This document shows positions 1-7,486 of a stretch of DNA of 64,000 bases, piece by piece. The notes under the pieces were generated by a model. It was not told the DNA's origin and did no database searches. It saw only the letters and a list, made by a program, of their open reading frames with translations. The position numbers and the translations under genes are program-made. The DNA is from Gammaproteobacteria bacterium HGW-Gammaproteobacteria-13 (GTDB lineage: Bacteria; Pseudomonadota; Gammaproteobacteria; Pseudomonadales; Pseudomonadaceae): positions 124,001 to 188,000 of the forward strand of contig PGZH01000004.1 of the NCBI GenBank assembly GCA_002840155.1, read 5' to 3'. The stretch's first letter is position 1. Every line of letters begins with the position of its first letter.

Positions 1-301
1 GGGTGCTGTCGAGGTCCAGACGCAGGGTCTGGCCGCGCTGCAGGTTGACCTTGCCCTCGGCAAAACGGCCGACGCGCAGCTTCGGCCCTTGCAGATCCAT
101 CAGGATGCCGATTGGGGTGTTCAGCTGCTGCTCGACTTCACGCACCCAGTCGAAGCGCTGGGCGTGGTCGGCGTGTTCGCCGTGGCTGAAGTTCAGGCGG
201 AACAGGTTGACCCCGGCCTCCACCAGCTGGCGGATGTCGTCGATGGTTTTGATCGCTGGGCCAAGGGTGGCGAGGATTTTTACTTTCTTGTCGGCGTTCA
301 T
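1..301 (-). CDS. pyk: Pyruvate kinase, N-terminal part (runs off the window)
   Basis: Only the first 100 codons are present; the gene continues past position 1. The translation starts MNADKKVKILATLGPA and contains LFRLNFSHG and MDLQGPKLRVG, the N-terminal substrate and ADP/Mg region of pyruvate kinase. The enzyme makes pyruvate and ATP from phosphoenolpyruvate in the cytoplasm. Its ATG overlaps the stop of the upstream glycerate kinase gene (ATGA), which indicates translational coupling. In this setting it probably finishes the path from glyoxylate through glycerate and 2-phosphoglycerate to pyruvate, so it is likely the second, pathway-linked isozyme (TtuE/PykF type). The C-terminal half cannot be checked. 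Confidence 0.9.
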   Translation of the reverse strand, partial: MNADKKVKILATLGPAIKTIDDIRQLVEAGVNLFRLNFSHGEHADHAQRFDWVREVEQQLNTPIGILMDLQGPKLRVGRFAEGKVNLQRGQTLRLDLDST

Positions 302-1584
302 TTGGCAGGGGTCTCTAGGATCAGAATGGCGCGAAAATCGTTGACGTTGGTACGCGTCGGCCCGGTGACGATCAGTTGATCGAGGGCGGCGAAGTAGCCG
401 TAGCCGTTGTTGTTATCCAGCTCATCGCTGCTGCTCAGGCCCAGATCATGGGCGCGGGCATAGCTGTCGGGGGTCATGATGGCCCCGGCGTTGTCTTCCG
501 AGCCGTCGATGCCGTCGGTGTCACCGGCCAGGGCGTAAACCCCGGGCAGGCCCTTGAGGCTGTCGGTGAGGCTGAGGAGGAATTCGGCGTTGCGCCCGCC
601 ACGGCCATTGCCGCGCACGGTCACCGTGGTTTCACCGCCGGAAAGAATCACGCAGGGCGCTTTGATCGGCTGACCATGCAGACGCACCTGTTTGGCAATA
701 CCGGCGTGCACCTTGGCGACTTCCCGCGATTCGCCTTCCAGATCACCGAGAATCAGCGTCGGCAAACCGGCGGCGCGCGCCTTGGCAGCAGCGGCATCGA
801 GGGATTGCTGCGGCCGGGCGATCAGCTGGAAGTGGCTGCGGGCCAGGCACGGATCGCCCGGTTTGACGGTTTCCGACGCTGGATTCTGCAGCCAGCTACG
901 CACATTGGCCGGGATCTCGATGCTATAGCGCGCGAGGATCGCCAGGGCTTCGGCGGAGGTGGTCGGGTCGGCCACGGTTGGGCCGGAGGCAATCACCGTG
1001 GCTTCATCGCCCGGTACATCGGAAATCGCGTAGGTGTAGACGCTGGCCGGCCAGCTGGCCTTGGCCAGACGACCGCCCTTGATCGCGGAAAGGTGCTTGC
1101 GCACGCAGTTCATTTCGCCAATCGAGGCGCCGGACTTGAGCAGAGCTTTGTTGACCGCTTGTTTGTCTTTCAGGCTGATGCCTTCGGCGGGCAGGGCGAG
1201 CAGGGAAGAGCCGCCGCCGGACAGCAGAAATATCACCCGATCAGACTCGCTCAGGTTGCTGACCAGCTCCAACACGCGGCGCGCGACGCGCTCACCGGCG
1301 TCGTCCGGCACCGGGTGCGCAGCTTCGACCACTTCGATTTTTTTGCAGTTGGCGCCGTGCTCGTAACGGGTGACCACCAGGCCGGAGACCTCGCCTTGCC
1401 ATTCCTGCTCAATCACTTCGGCCATGGCCGCGGCGGCTTTGCCGGCGCCGATCACGATAACCCGGCCGCTACGGTCTTCCGGCAGGTAATCAGCCAGAAC
1501 CTGGCGCGGGTGGGCGGCGTCGATGGCGCTGGCGAACAGCTCGCGCAGCAGAGACGTTGGATTGAAAGACGGATCGATGGACAT
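298..1584 (-). CDS. ttuD: Glycerate 2-kinase / hydroxypyruvate reductase family (TtuD)
   Basis: The 428-residue protein has the DUF4147/MOFRL architecture of TtuD. An N-terminal domain carries GAGKA (residues 46-50) and the glycine-rich SGGGSSL (122-128), and the C-terminal MOFRL domain ends with GPTRTNVNDFRAIL. Members phosphorylate D-glycerate to 2-phosphoglycerate; older annotations call them hydroxypyruvate reductases. The product would be the substrate for enolase and then for the downstream pyruvate kinase. It lies 234 bp downstream of glxR across a repeat-rich gap and overlaps pyk by 4 bp. The length is normal for the family. The kinase role is inferred from family and context. Confidence 0.88.
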   Translation of the reverse strand: MSIDPSFNPTSLLRELFASAIDAAHPRQVLADYLPEDRSGRVIVIGAGKAAAAMAEVIEQEWQGEVSGLVVTRYEHGANCKKIEVVEAAHPVPDDAGERVARRVLELVSNLSESDRVIFLLSGGGSSLLALPAEGISLKDKQAVNKALLKSGASIGEMNCVRKHLSAIKGGRLAKASWPASVYTYAISDVPGDEATVIASGPTVADPTTSAEALAILARYSIEIPANVRSWLQNPASETVKPGDPCLARSHFQLIARPQQSLDAAAAKARAAGLPTLILGDLEGESREVAKVHAGIAKQVRLHGQPIKAPCVILSGGETTVTVRGNGRGGRNAEFLLSLTDSLKGLPGVYALAGDTDGIDGSEDNAGAIMTPDSYARAHDLGLSSSDELDNNNGYGYFAALDQLIVTGPTRTNVNDFRAILILETPAK

Positions 1585-1625
1585 GGTGATCTCTCTTGGT
1601 CTGGATCAACTGCTTATGACTGACT

Positions 1626-1676
1626 TCGATTCTAGTGCGCAGCGTCCGCGATGCAGACGCTGCGCACTAGAATCGA
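1626..1676. repeat. Perfect 21-bp inverted repeat with 9-nt loop
   Basis: The arms 1626-1646 and 1656-1676 are perfect reverse complements around the loop CGCGATGCA. No T-run follows on either strand, so it is not a classical intrinsic terminator. A second hairpin lies at 1682-1712 (arms CCGGCAGGC and GCCTGCCGG). Both sit in the gap between glxR and ttuD, where they could stabilise or trim the transcript. Confidence 0.8.
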
Positions 1677-1730
1677 CCCACCCGGCAGGCAGGCCGTGAC
1701 ACCGCCTGCCGGACAGATCGAAAGGGTTGT

Positions 1731-1810
1731 GTAGGATGGGTTGAGCCTGCGATACCCATCAGGTATCGATATCTCATGCGATGGGTATCGCTACGCTCCA
1801 CCCATCCTAC
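1731..1810. repeat. Intergenic palindromic repeat (GTAGGATGGGT type)
   Basis: The left arm starts GTAGGATGGGTTGAGC and the right arm ends GCTCCACCCATCCTAC, a near-perfect inverted repeat. An inner pair, GCGATACCCATC and GATGGGTATCGC, extends it. I recognise this shape as a common extragenic repeat in Pseudomonas genomes. It ends 8 bp before the glxR stop codon. Confidence 0.75.
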
Positions 1811-1818
1811 GGTCTTAC

Positions 1819-2709
1819 TTACTCACCACGGATGTTGAAGTTGGCCATATGTTCCAGGCCTTTGATCAACGCCGAGTGGTCCCAGTTGCTGCCACCGATG
1901 GCCGCACAGGTGCTGAACACTTGCTGGGCGTTAGCGGTGTTGGGCAGGTTAAGGCCCAGTTCGCGCGCGCCGGCCAGGGCCAGGTTGAGGTCTTTCTGGT
2001 GCAGGCTGATGCGGAAGCCTGGGTCGAAGGTGCCCTTGATCATGCGCTCACCGTGCACTTCAAGGATCTTCGAGCCGGCGAAACCGCCCATCAGCGCTTC
2101 ACGCACCTTGGCTGGATCGGCACCGTTCTTCGCGGCGAACAGCAGGGCTTCGGCCACTGCCTGGATGTTCAGAGCAACGATGATCTGGTTGGCGACCTTG
2201 GCGGTCTGACCGTCACCGTTACCGCCGACGCGGGTGATGTTCTTGCCCATGGCCTGGAACAGCGGCAGTGCGCGCTCGAAGGCATTCGGGCAACCGCCGA
2301 TCATGATCGACAGGGTGGCCGCCTTGGCACCGACTTCACCGCCGGATACTGGCGCGTCGAGGTAGGCAGCGCCAGTGGCCTTGATCTTCTCGGCAAAGAC
2401 CTTGGTGGCGGTAGGGGAGATCGAGCTCATGTCGATCACTACTTTGCCAGCGCCCACGCCTGCGGCAACGCCGTCAGCGCGGAACAGCACGTCTTCAACC
2501 TGGGGGGTATCCGGCACCATGATGATGATGAATTCGGCTTCCTGCGCCACTTCGCGCGGGTTGGCCAGGCCGATGCCGTTGTCGCCCAGCAGGTCGGCCG
2601 GGGCCTTGTCGAAGTGCTCGGAGAAGAACAGGGTGTGCCCGGCTTTTTGCAGGTTCTGCGCCATAGGCTTGCCCATGATGCCGGTGCCGATAAATCCGAT
2701 TTTTGCCAT
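1819..2709 (-). CDS. glxR: Tartronate semialdehyde reductase (2-hydroxy-3-oxopropionate reductase)
   Basis: The 296-residue protein belongs to the beta-hydroxyacid dehydrogenase family. It has the nucleotide-binding GTGIMG at 8-13, the substrate motif DAPVSGGEVGA around 118-128, and the catalytic lysine in GQTAKVANQ (K171). It reduces tartronate semialdehyde to D-glycerate using NAD(P)H. The ATG at 2709 has AGAGGAT upstream. It lies 17 bp downstream of hyi in the same orientation and supplies glycerate for the ttuD product. Length and motifs are complete. Confidence 0.93.
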   Translation of the reverse strand: MAKIGFIGTGIMGKPMAQNLQKAGHTLFFSEHFDKAPADLLGDNGIGLANPREVAQEAEFIIIMVPDTPQVEDVLFRADGVAAGVGAGKVVIDMSSISPTATKVFAEKIKATGAAYLDAPVSGGEVGAKAATLSIMIGGCPNAFERALPLFQAMGKNITRVGGNGDGQTAKVANQIIVALNIQAVAEALLFAAKNGADPAKVREALMGGFAGSKILEVHGERMIKGTFDPGFRISLHQKDLNLALAGARELGLNLPNTANAQQVFSTCAAIGGSNWDHSALIKGLEHMANFNIRGE

Positions 2710-2726
2710 GAGAAATATCCTCTGAT

Positions 2727-3509
2727 TCAGATTGCGTTGTGCGCTTTCATCCAGCCGAGGCCGGCAGCGGTGGTGGTTGCCGGCTTGTATTCACAGCCGA
2801 TCCAGCCCTGGTAGCCGATGCGATCCAGGTGCTCGAAGAGGAAGCGGTAGTTGATCTCGCCAGTGCCCGGCTCGTTGCGGCCCGGGTTGTCGGCCAACTG
2901 CACATGGTTGATCACAGGCAGGTTGGCCTCGACGGTACGCGCCAGGTCACCTTCCATGATTTGCATGTGGTAGATGTCGTATTGCAGGTACAGGTTGCTG
3001 CTGCCGACCTTGTCGCGAATGGCCAGCGCCTGCTTGGTAGTGTTCAGGTAGAAGCCGGGGATGTCGCGAGTGTTGATCATTTCCATGACCAGCTTGATGC
3101 CCGCGGCTTCGAGCTTGCCGGCGGCAAACTTGAGGTTGTCGACAAAGGTCTGCTCGACGGTGGCGCAATCCAGACCTTGCGGACGGATACCGGCCAGGCA
3201 GTTGATCTGCTTGTTGCCCAGCACCTTGGCGTAGGCGATGGCCTGGTCGACACCAGCGCGGAACTCTTCAACGCGGTCGGGGTGGCAGGCGATACCGCGC
3301 TCGCCCTTGGCCCAATCGCCGGCAGGCAGGTTGAACAGCACCTGCTCCAGGCGGTTGGCATCCAGGCGCGCCTTGATCACTTCGGCAGCGAAGTCATAAG
3401 GGAACAGGTATTCGACACCGCTGAAGCCAGCGGTGGCGGCAGCGTCGAAACGGTCCAGGAAATCCACTTCGGTGAACAGCATGGACAGGTTGGCGGCAAA
3501 ACGGGGCAT
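2727..3509 (-). CDS. hyi: Hydroxypyruvate isomerase
   Basis: The 260-residue TIM-barrel protein of the AP-endonuclease-2 fold matches Hyi. VMEMINTRDIPGF carries a predicted metal-binding glutamate (E143), and the acidic and histidine residues of YDIYHMQIMEGD and HVQLAD follow. The enzyme interconverts hydroxypyruvate and tartronate semialdehyde, linking the Gcl product to glycerate. The start ATG at 3509 is preceded by AGGAG at good spacing. It lies between gcl and glxR, with a palindromic repeat separating it from gcl. Confidence 0.92.
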   Translation of the reverse strand: MPRFAANLSMLFTEVDFLDRFDAAATAGFSGVEYLFPYDFAAEVIKARLDANRLEQVLFNLPAGDWAKGERGIACHPDRVEEFRAGVDQAIAYAKVLGNKQINCLAGIRPQGLDCATVEQTFVDNLKFAAGKLEAAGIKLVMEMINTRDIPGFYLNTTKQALAIRDKVGSSNLYLQYDIYHMQIMEGDLARTVEANLPVINHVQLADNPGRNEPGTGEINYRFLFEHLDRIGYQGWIGCEYKPATTTAAGLGWMKAHNAI

Positions 3510-3527
3510 GGTGATGCTCCTATTTTC

Positions 3528-3586
3528 GTAGCCCGGATGTAATCCGGGGGTGGTCTTTAAAACTCCCCGGATTGCATCCGGGCTAC
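3528..3586. repeat. Palindromic repeat GTAGCCCGGATG type between gcl and hyi
   Basis: Arms 3528-3549 and 3565-3586 are inverted repeats with one mismatch (GTAGCCCGGATGTAATCCGG against its complement). It lies inside the gcl-hyi operon and may alter the relative expression of the two genes. It is a common extragenic repeat type in this genus. Confidence 0.75.
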
Positions 3587-3596
3587 GGGGTTGGTC

Positions 3597-5372
3597 TTAG
3601 TCCAGCAACGAGATCGCAGTCGGGGCGTCGGCGCCGCGTTCGGCGAGTTCTTCGAACTCGTTGACCGCGTTGATTTCCACACCCATGGAGATGTTGGTGA
3701 CACGCTCCAGGATGATTTCCACCACCACCGGTACACGGAACTCTTCCATCAGCGCCTTGGCCTTGGCCAATGCCGCCTGGATGTCGTTCGGCTCGAACAC
3801 GCGCACAGCTTTACAACCCAGGCCTTCGACTACGGCAACGTGGTCGACGCCGTAACCGTTGATCTCCGGTGCGTTGATGTTCTCGAAGGCCAACTGCACG
3901 CAGTAGTCCATCTCGAAACCGCGCTGCGACTGACGGATCAGGCCCAGGTAGGAGTTGTTCACCACCACGTGGATGTACGGCAGGTTGAACTGCGCACCCA
4001 CGGCCAGCTCTTCGATCATGAACTGGAAGTCATAGTCGCCCGACAGTGCCACGACGTTACGGGTTGGATCAGCCTTGACCACACCCAGCGCTGCCGGAAT
4101 GGTCCAGCCGAGCGGGCCGGCCTGGCCACAGTTGATCCAGTGACGCGGCTTGTAAACGTGCAGGAACTGCGCGCCAGCGATCTGCGACAGACCGATGGTG
4201 CTGACGTAGCAGGTGTCCTTGCCGAAGAACTCGTTCATCTCTTCGTAAACGCGCTGCGGCTTGACCGGCACGTTGTCGAAGTGGGTCTTGCGCTGCAGGG
4301 TGCGCTTGCGCTCGCGGCAGGATTCAACCCAGGCGCTGCGATCTTTCAGCTTGCCAGCGGCTTTCCACTCGCGGGCCACTTCGATAAAGGCATCCAGCGC
4401 GGCGCCAGCATCGGAAACGATGCCCAGGTCTGGGTTGAACACGCGGCCAATCTGCGTCGGCTCGATGTCGACGTGAATGAACTTGCGGCCTTCGGTGTAC
4501 ACATCGATGCTGCCGGTGTGGCGGTTGGCCCAGCGGTTACCGATACCGAATACCAGGTCGGATTCCAGCAGGGTGGCGTTGCCGTAGCGGTGCGACGTCT
4601 GCAGACCAACCATGCCAACCATCAGCTTGTGGTCATCCGGAATCGCGCCCCAGCCCATCAGGGTTGGTACTACCGGTACGCCGGTCAGCTCAGCGAATTC
4701 AACCAGCTTGTCGGCCGCATCAGCGTTGAAGATACCGCCGCCGGCAACTAGTAACGGACGCTCGGCGTCATTCAGCATGGCCAGGGCTTTTTCAGCCTGA
4801 ACCCGGTTGGCCGCTGGCTTGGCCAGTGGCAGTGGCTCGTAGGCGTCGATGTCGAATTCGATCTCGGCCATCTGCACGTCGAACGGCAGATCGATCAGCA
4901 CGGGGCCTGGACGGCCGCTGCGCATTTCGTAGAAGGCTTTCTGGAAGGCGCGTGGCACTTGGCCCGGCTCCATTACCGTGGTTGCCCACTTGGTCACCGG
5001 CTTGACGATGCTGGTGATGTCGACGGCCTGGAAGTCTTCCTTGTGCATGCGAGCACGCGGCGCTTGGCCGGTGATGCACAGAATCGGGATGGAGTCGGCC
5101 GATGCCGAGTACAGGCCGGTCACCATGTCGGTGCCAGCTGGGCCGGAGGTGCCGATGCACACGCCGATATTGCCGGCATTGGTGCGGGTGTAACCCTCAG
5201 CCATGTGCGAGGCACCTTCGACGTGGCGAGCCAGGACGTGGTCGATACCGCCAACTTTCTTCAGTGCAGCGTACAGGGGGTTGATGGCGGCGCCGGGGAT
5301 GCCGAACGCAGTGTCAACGCCTTCGCGGCGCATCACCAGTACGGCGGCCTCGATTGCTCTCATTTTGGCCAT
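3597..5372 (-). CDS. gcl: Glyoxylate carboligase (tartronate-semialdehyde synthase)
   Basis: The 591-residue thiamine-diphosphate enzyme condenses two glyoxylate molecules to tartronate semialdehyde and CO2. The N-terminal domain contains [13 protein letters not shown]. Val51 stands where other ThDP enzymes have the catalytic glutamate, a known hallmark of Gcl. The central FAD-type domain and the C-terminal ThDP motif GDYDFQF...NN are intact. The start [10 protein letters not shown] is typical of the family. It is the first gene of gcl-hyi-glxR-ttuD-pyk. The upstream region has two TTGTATACAA-like sites and one TGAC-N6-GTCA site, so expression is probably tied to purine/ureide breakdown. Confidence 0.96.
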   Translation of the reverse strand: MAKMRAIEAAVLVMRREGVDTAFGIPGAAINPLYAALKKVGGIDHVLARHVEGASHMAEGYTRTNAGNIGVCIGTSGPAGTDMVTGLYSASADSIPILCITGQAPRARMHKEDFQAVDITSIVKPVTKWATTVMEPGQVPRAFQKAFYEMRSGRPGPVLIDLPFDVQMAEIEFDIDAYEPLPLAKPAANRVQAEKALAMLNDAERPLLVAGGGIFNADAADKLVEFAELTGVPVVPTLMGWGAIPDDHKLMVGMVGLQTSHRYGNATLLESDLVFGIGNRWANRHTGSIDVYTEGRKFIHVDIEPTQIGRVFNPDLGIVSDAGAALDAFIEVAREWKAAGKLKDRSAWVESCRERKRTLQRKTHFDNVPVKPQRVYEEMNEFFGKDTCYVSTIGLSQIAGAQFLHVYKPRHWINCGQAGPLGWTIPAALGVVKADPTRNVVALSGDYDFQFMIEELAVGAQFNLPYIHVVVNNSYLGLIRQSQRGFEMDYCVQLAFENINAPEINGYGVDHVAVVEGLGCKAVRVFEPNDIQAALAKAKALMEEFRVPVVVEIILERVTNISMGVEINAVNEFEELAERGADAPTAISLLD

Positions 5373-5398
5373 TGTCTTGTGCCTCGTTTGTTATCAGA

Positions 5399-5408
5399 TT
5401 GTATACAA
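5399..5408. promoter_or_regulatory. TTGTATACAA operator, proposed GntR site upstream of gcl
   Basis: An exact copy of the palindrome TTGTATACAA lies 27 bp upstream of the gcl ATG. The same 10-mer occurs before moaA, puuE and the AzgA permease. It fits the TNGT-N3-ACNA pattern of FCD-type GntR regulators; assignment to the GntR protein at 22021-22779 is inference. Confidence 0.65.
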
Positions 5409-5437
5409 AACAGCTGGTTCGGATTCTATTCATGGCC

Positions 5438-5451
5438 TGACCTTCCGGTCA
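5438..5451. promoter_or_regulatory. TGAC-N6-GTCA operator, proposed TetR site upstream of gcl
   Basis: TGACCTTCCGGTCA is a palindrome with the layout of the E. coli RutR site (TGACC-N4-GGTCA). The gene 1.2 kb away encodes a RutR-like TetR protein. The region 5373-5976 carries no gene: it holds this site, two GntR-type sites and a 264-bp inverted-repeat element. Confidence 0.6.
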
Positions 5452-5548
5452 ACACGTTTTGTCGCCGAGGCGCTGTCTGGCAAAAAATCTTTTAAAACAA
5501 CCGTTTTAGCTGGGGTGCTTGATCTGCTGCGGAAACGCTTGCGAGTAA

Positions 5549-5558
5549 CTGTATACAA
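5549..5558. promoter_or_regulatory. CTGTATACAA, second GntR-type site
   Basis: This site matches TTGTATACAA at nine of ten positions. It lies 177 bp upstream of gcl and 419 bp upstream of the GlcG-like gene. It may originally have served the rightward gene before the inverted-repeat element at 5682-5945 separated them. Confidence 0.5.
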
Positions 5559-5681
5559 ATAGTGTTTGTATTGTATTCGTCTATTGAGTTTTTTGTTTCT
5601 AGTGGGATAGTGGTGTTGAGCTTTGGATTGCCCGGCCGCTGTGAATCGCCCTGTAGGCGCTGTGGTTCCGGGTGTTTCTAA

Positions 5682-5945
5682 GGGTCTGTTGCCGTTTCAG
5701 TCGCGGCCGCGCCGGAGCCGGTTTTTACGCGAGGCAAGGCACGAGGAGCGTGGTTTGGTGTTCCAAATAAGCGACGAGAAACGCTGCATCGCGCAAAAAA
5801 CGGCCCGGCCCTCCGGGTTGCGCAGGAAATGGCCCCCGCTGTTGTTGCAGGACTTGGCAAGGGAATAGCCATTACCTGCGTCCTGCGCCTAACCGGGGGC
5901 CATTTCTTGCTGCAACGCGGTTCGCGATGAAACGGCAACAGACCC
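5682..5945. mobile_element. 264-bp MITE-like element with 18-bp terminal inverted repeats
   Basis: The ends are perfect inverted copies of GGGTCTGTTGCCGTTTCA (5682-5699 and 5928-5945). They are flanked by TAA on both sides (5679-5681 and 5946-5948), consistent with a 3-bp target duplication. No transposase fits inside. An internal dyad around GGAAATGGCCCC (5825-5836) and GGGGCCATTTC (5896-5906) adds secondary structure. The TIR and TNA-type duplication suggest an IS5-superfamily (IS1031-like) parent, which is inference. It sits between the gcl control region and the GlcG-like gene. Confidence 0.65.
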
Positions 5946-5976
5946 TAATATTTATCAGCATCGAGGAAGACCCAAC

Positions 5977-6417
5977 ATGAGTACGTTGAATCTGCAAATC
6001 GCCACCACCATCAGTAACCGCGCCCTGGCTGTCGGCCGGGAAATCTCTGCCGCGCCGCTGACCGTGGCTGTGCTGGACGCCGGCGGGCACCTGATCAGCC
6101 TGCAGCGTGAAGACGGCGCCAGCCTGCTGCGCCCACAAATCGCCATCGGCAAGGCCTGGGGCGCGCTGGCACTGGGCAAGGGCTCGCGCCTGATCGCCGC
6201 CGACGCACAACAGCGCCCGGCGTTTATCGGCGCGGTAAACAACCTGGCAGACGGTCAGCTGGTGCCGGCACCGGGTGGTGTGCTGATCCGTGATGAGCGC
6301 GGCGAGGTGATAGGCGCAGTGGGCATCACTGGCGATACCTCGGATATCGATGAGCAGTGCGCGGTGAGTGCTGTGGAGTCGGTTGGTCTGAAGGCGGATG
6401 CGGGTATCGCCGCCTGA
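5977..6417 (+). CDS. GlcG/HbpS family (DUF336) heme-binding-like protein
   Basis: The 146-residue protein has the GlcG/HbpS fold: an N-terminal helix, VAVLDAGGHLISLQR, and the C-terminal GGVLIRDERGEVIGAVGITGD motif. Family members occur beside glycolate and glyoxylate genes and in some cases bind haem or small metabolites; the biochemical role of GlcG is unclear. The ATG at 5977 is preceded by GAGGAAG. It is divergent from gcl and convergent with the TetR gene, and the same gene sits here in the P. aeruginosa order I recall. A role in glyoxylate handling is inference from location. Confidence 0.8.
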   Translation: MSTLNLQIATTISNRALAVGREISAAPLTVAVLDAGGHLISLQREDGASLLRPQIAIGKAWGALALGKGSRLIAADAQQRPAFIGAVNNLADGQLVPAPGGVLIRDERGEVIGAVGITGDTSDIDEQCAVSAVESVGLKADAGIAA

Positions 6418-6420
6418 TAA

Positions 6421-6540
6421 TTTGTGGGGGGCTTTCGGCTCTGGCGTCCTGCTTCGCCCTACCTCCTGCGTCCATGCAGTCGCAGCCGCGACTGAAGCGA
6501 TTAACAGCTCGCCGCTAAAGCGCCTCCCACAGGTTTCGTA
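6421..6540. repeat. Extragenic repeat remnant (CCTGTGGGAGGCGC type)
   Basis: Read on the minus strand, this stretch starts CCTGTGGGAGGCGCTTTAGC and contains GCGGCGAGCTG. I recognise this as a frequent intergenic repeat of Pseudomonas genomes. No coding potential is seen. Confidence 0.5.
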
Positions 6541-6547
6541 GGCAATA

Positions 6548-6583
6548 AAAAACGGTGAATGCTTTGCGGCATTCACCGTTTTT
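6548..6583. terminator. Bidirectional intrinsic terminator
   Basis: The stem AAAAACGGTGAATGC (6548-6562) pairs with 6569-6583 around TTTGCG, giving a U-run on both strands. It lies between the convergent GlcG-like and TetR genes. Confidence 0.85.
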
Positions 6584-6626
6584 ATTAATTGCCGCTTTAA
6601 ACCAAGGGCAGGGCGGATAACCAGGC

Positions 6627-7271
6627 TTACGCGTTGGTAACCTGCTCGGATGAGCTGGGCTGGCTTTCGTCGATTTCGCAGCCTTTGATCACCAGGCGGA
6701 TGATGGTCTGCGCGGCGGCTTCGTAGTCGGCTTCATCCAGGCTGGCTTTGCCGGTGACGGTGGAAATCTGCCAGTCGAAGTCGGCGTAGGTCTGGGTTGC
6801 GGCCCAGATGCTGAACAGCAGGTGATGCGGGTCAACCTTGGCCATCAGCCCCTGGTCGATCCAGCCCTGAATGCAGGAGATGTTGTGTTTGGCCTGGGCA
6901 TTCAGCTGCGCAGTCTGGTCGGCGGACAAGTGCGGCGCGCCGTGCATGATTTCGCTGGCGAACACCTTGGAGGCGGAGGGCAGTTCGCGGGAGATGCGGA
7001 TCTTCGAGCGGATATAGGCGCGCAGCACGTCGGCGGGTTTGCCGGGCTGGTTGAACGGCGAAGAGGCTTCCAGCAGTGGTTCAATAATGCTTTCCAGCAC
7101 TTCGCGGTAGAGGTTTTCTTTCGACTTGAAGTAGTAGTAGACGTTGGGCTTGGGCACCCCGGCCTTGGCGGCGATGTCGCTGGTTTTGCTGGCAGCAAAG
7201 CCTTTGTCGGCGAACTCCTCACTGGCTGCGCGTAAAATCAGCTCTCTGTTACGCTCGCGAATACTGGTCAT
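6627..7271 (-). CDS. TetR/AcrR family regulator, RutR-like
   Basis: The 214-residue repressor has an N-terminal TetR helix-turn-helix (TSDIAAKAGVPKPNVYYYF, about residues 30-48) and a C-terminal domain like RutR/YcdC. Shared segments include SASKVFASEIMHGAP and HHLLFSIWAATQTYADF. RutR senses uracil or thymine and controls pyrimidine and purine degradation in E. coli, binding TTGACCA-N2-TGGTCAA. Sites of the form TGAC-N6-GTCA precede gcl, moaA, the AzgA permease and xdhA in this window, so this protein is the obvious candidate to bind them. The ligand here is unknown. It is transcribed away from moaA. Confidence 0.82.
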   Translation of the reverse strand: MTSIRERNRELILRAASEEFADKGFAASKTSDIAAKAGVPKPNVYYYFKSKENLYREVLESIIEPLLEASSPFNQPGKPADVLRAYIRSKIRISRELPSASKVFASEIMHGAPHLSADQTAQLNAQAKHNISCIQGWIDQGLMAKVDPHHLLFSIWAATQTYADFDWQISTVTGKASLDEADYEAAAQTIIRLVIKGCEIDESQPSSSEQVTNA

Positions 7272-7377
7272 AAGCCTCTTTGCTTCTGTCGAACGCCCGT
7301 CGCTGGGCAGCGGCGCGATGGTAGCACCGGCTTTGCGCGGCGCTCAAGGCTTGTGGCCTGGGCTCTGGCGGGCTATC

Positions 7378-7391
7378 TGACTTGCAGGTCA
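7378..7391. promoter_or_regulatory. TGAC-N6-GTCA site upstream of moaA
   Basis: TGACTTGCAGGTCA is a copy of the proposed TetR palindrome. It lies between the divergent TetR gene and moaA, 5 bp from a TTGTATACAA site, so the two proposed regulators may contact adjacent DNA. Confidence 0.55.
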
Positions 7392-7396
7392 GGTTG

Positions 7397-7406
7397 TTGT
7401 ATACAA
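7397..7406. promoter_or_regulatory. TTGTATACAA site upstream of moaA
   Basis: An exact copy of the proposed GntR operator lies 80 bp before the moaA start codon. It links molybdenum cofactor synthesis to purine catabolism. Confidence 0.62.
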
Positions 7407-7486
7407 AATTTAATTTTTCTGTTTTTATCTCGCCCTATGCATTCATAACAAAAAGTCTCGGCTCGATGAGCTCCAGGAGACACGTA

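Noticed and set aside
376-1623. A 415-codon + strand frame over ttuD
   Set aside because: It mirrors ttuD, which has complete conserved motifs, and has no ribosome-binding site or domain.
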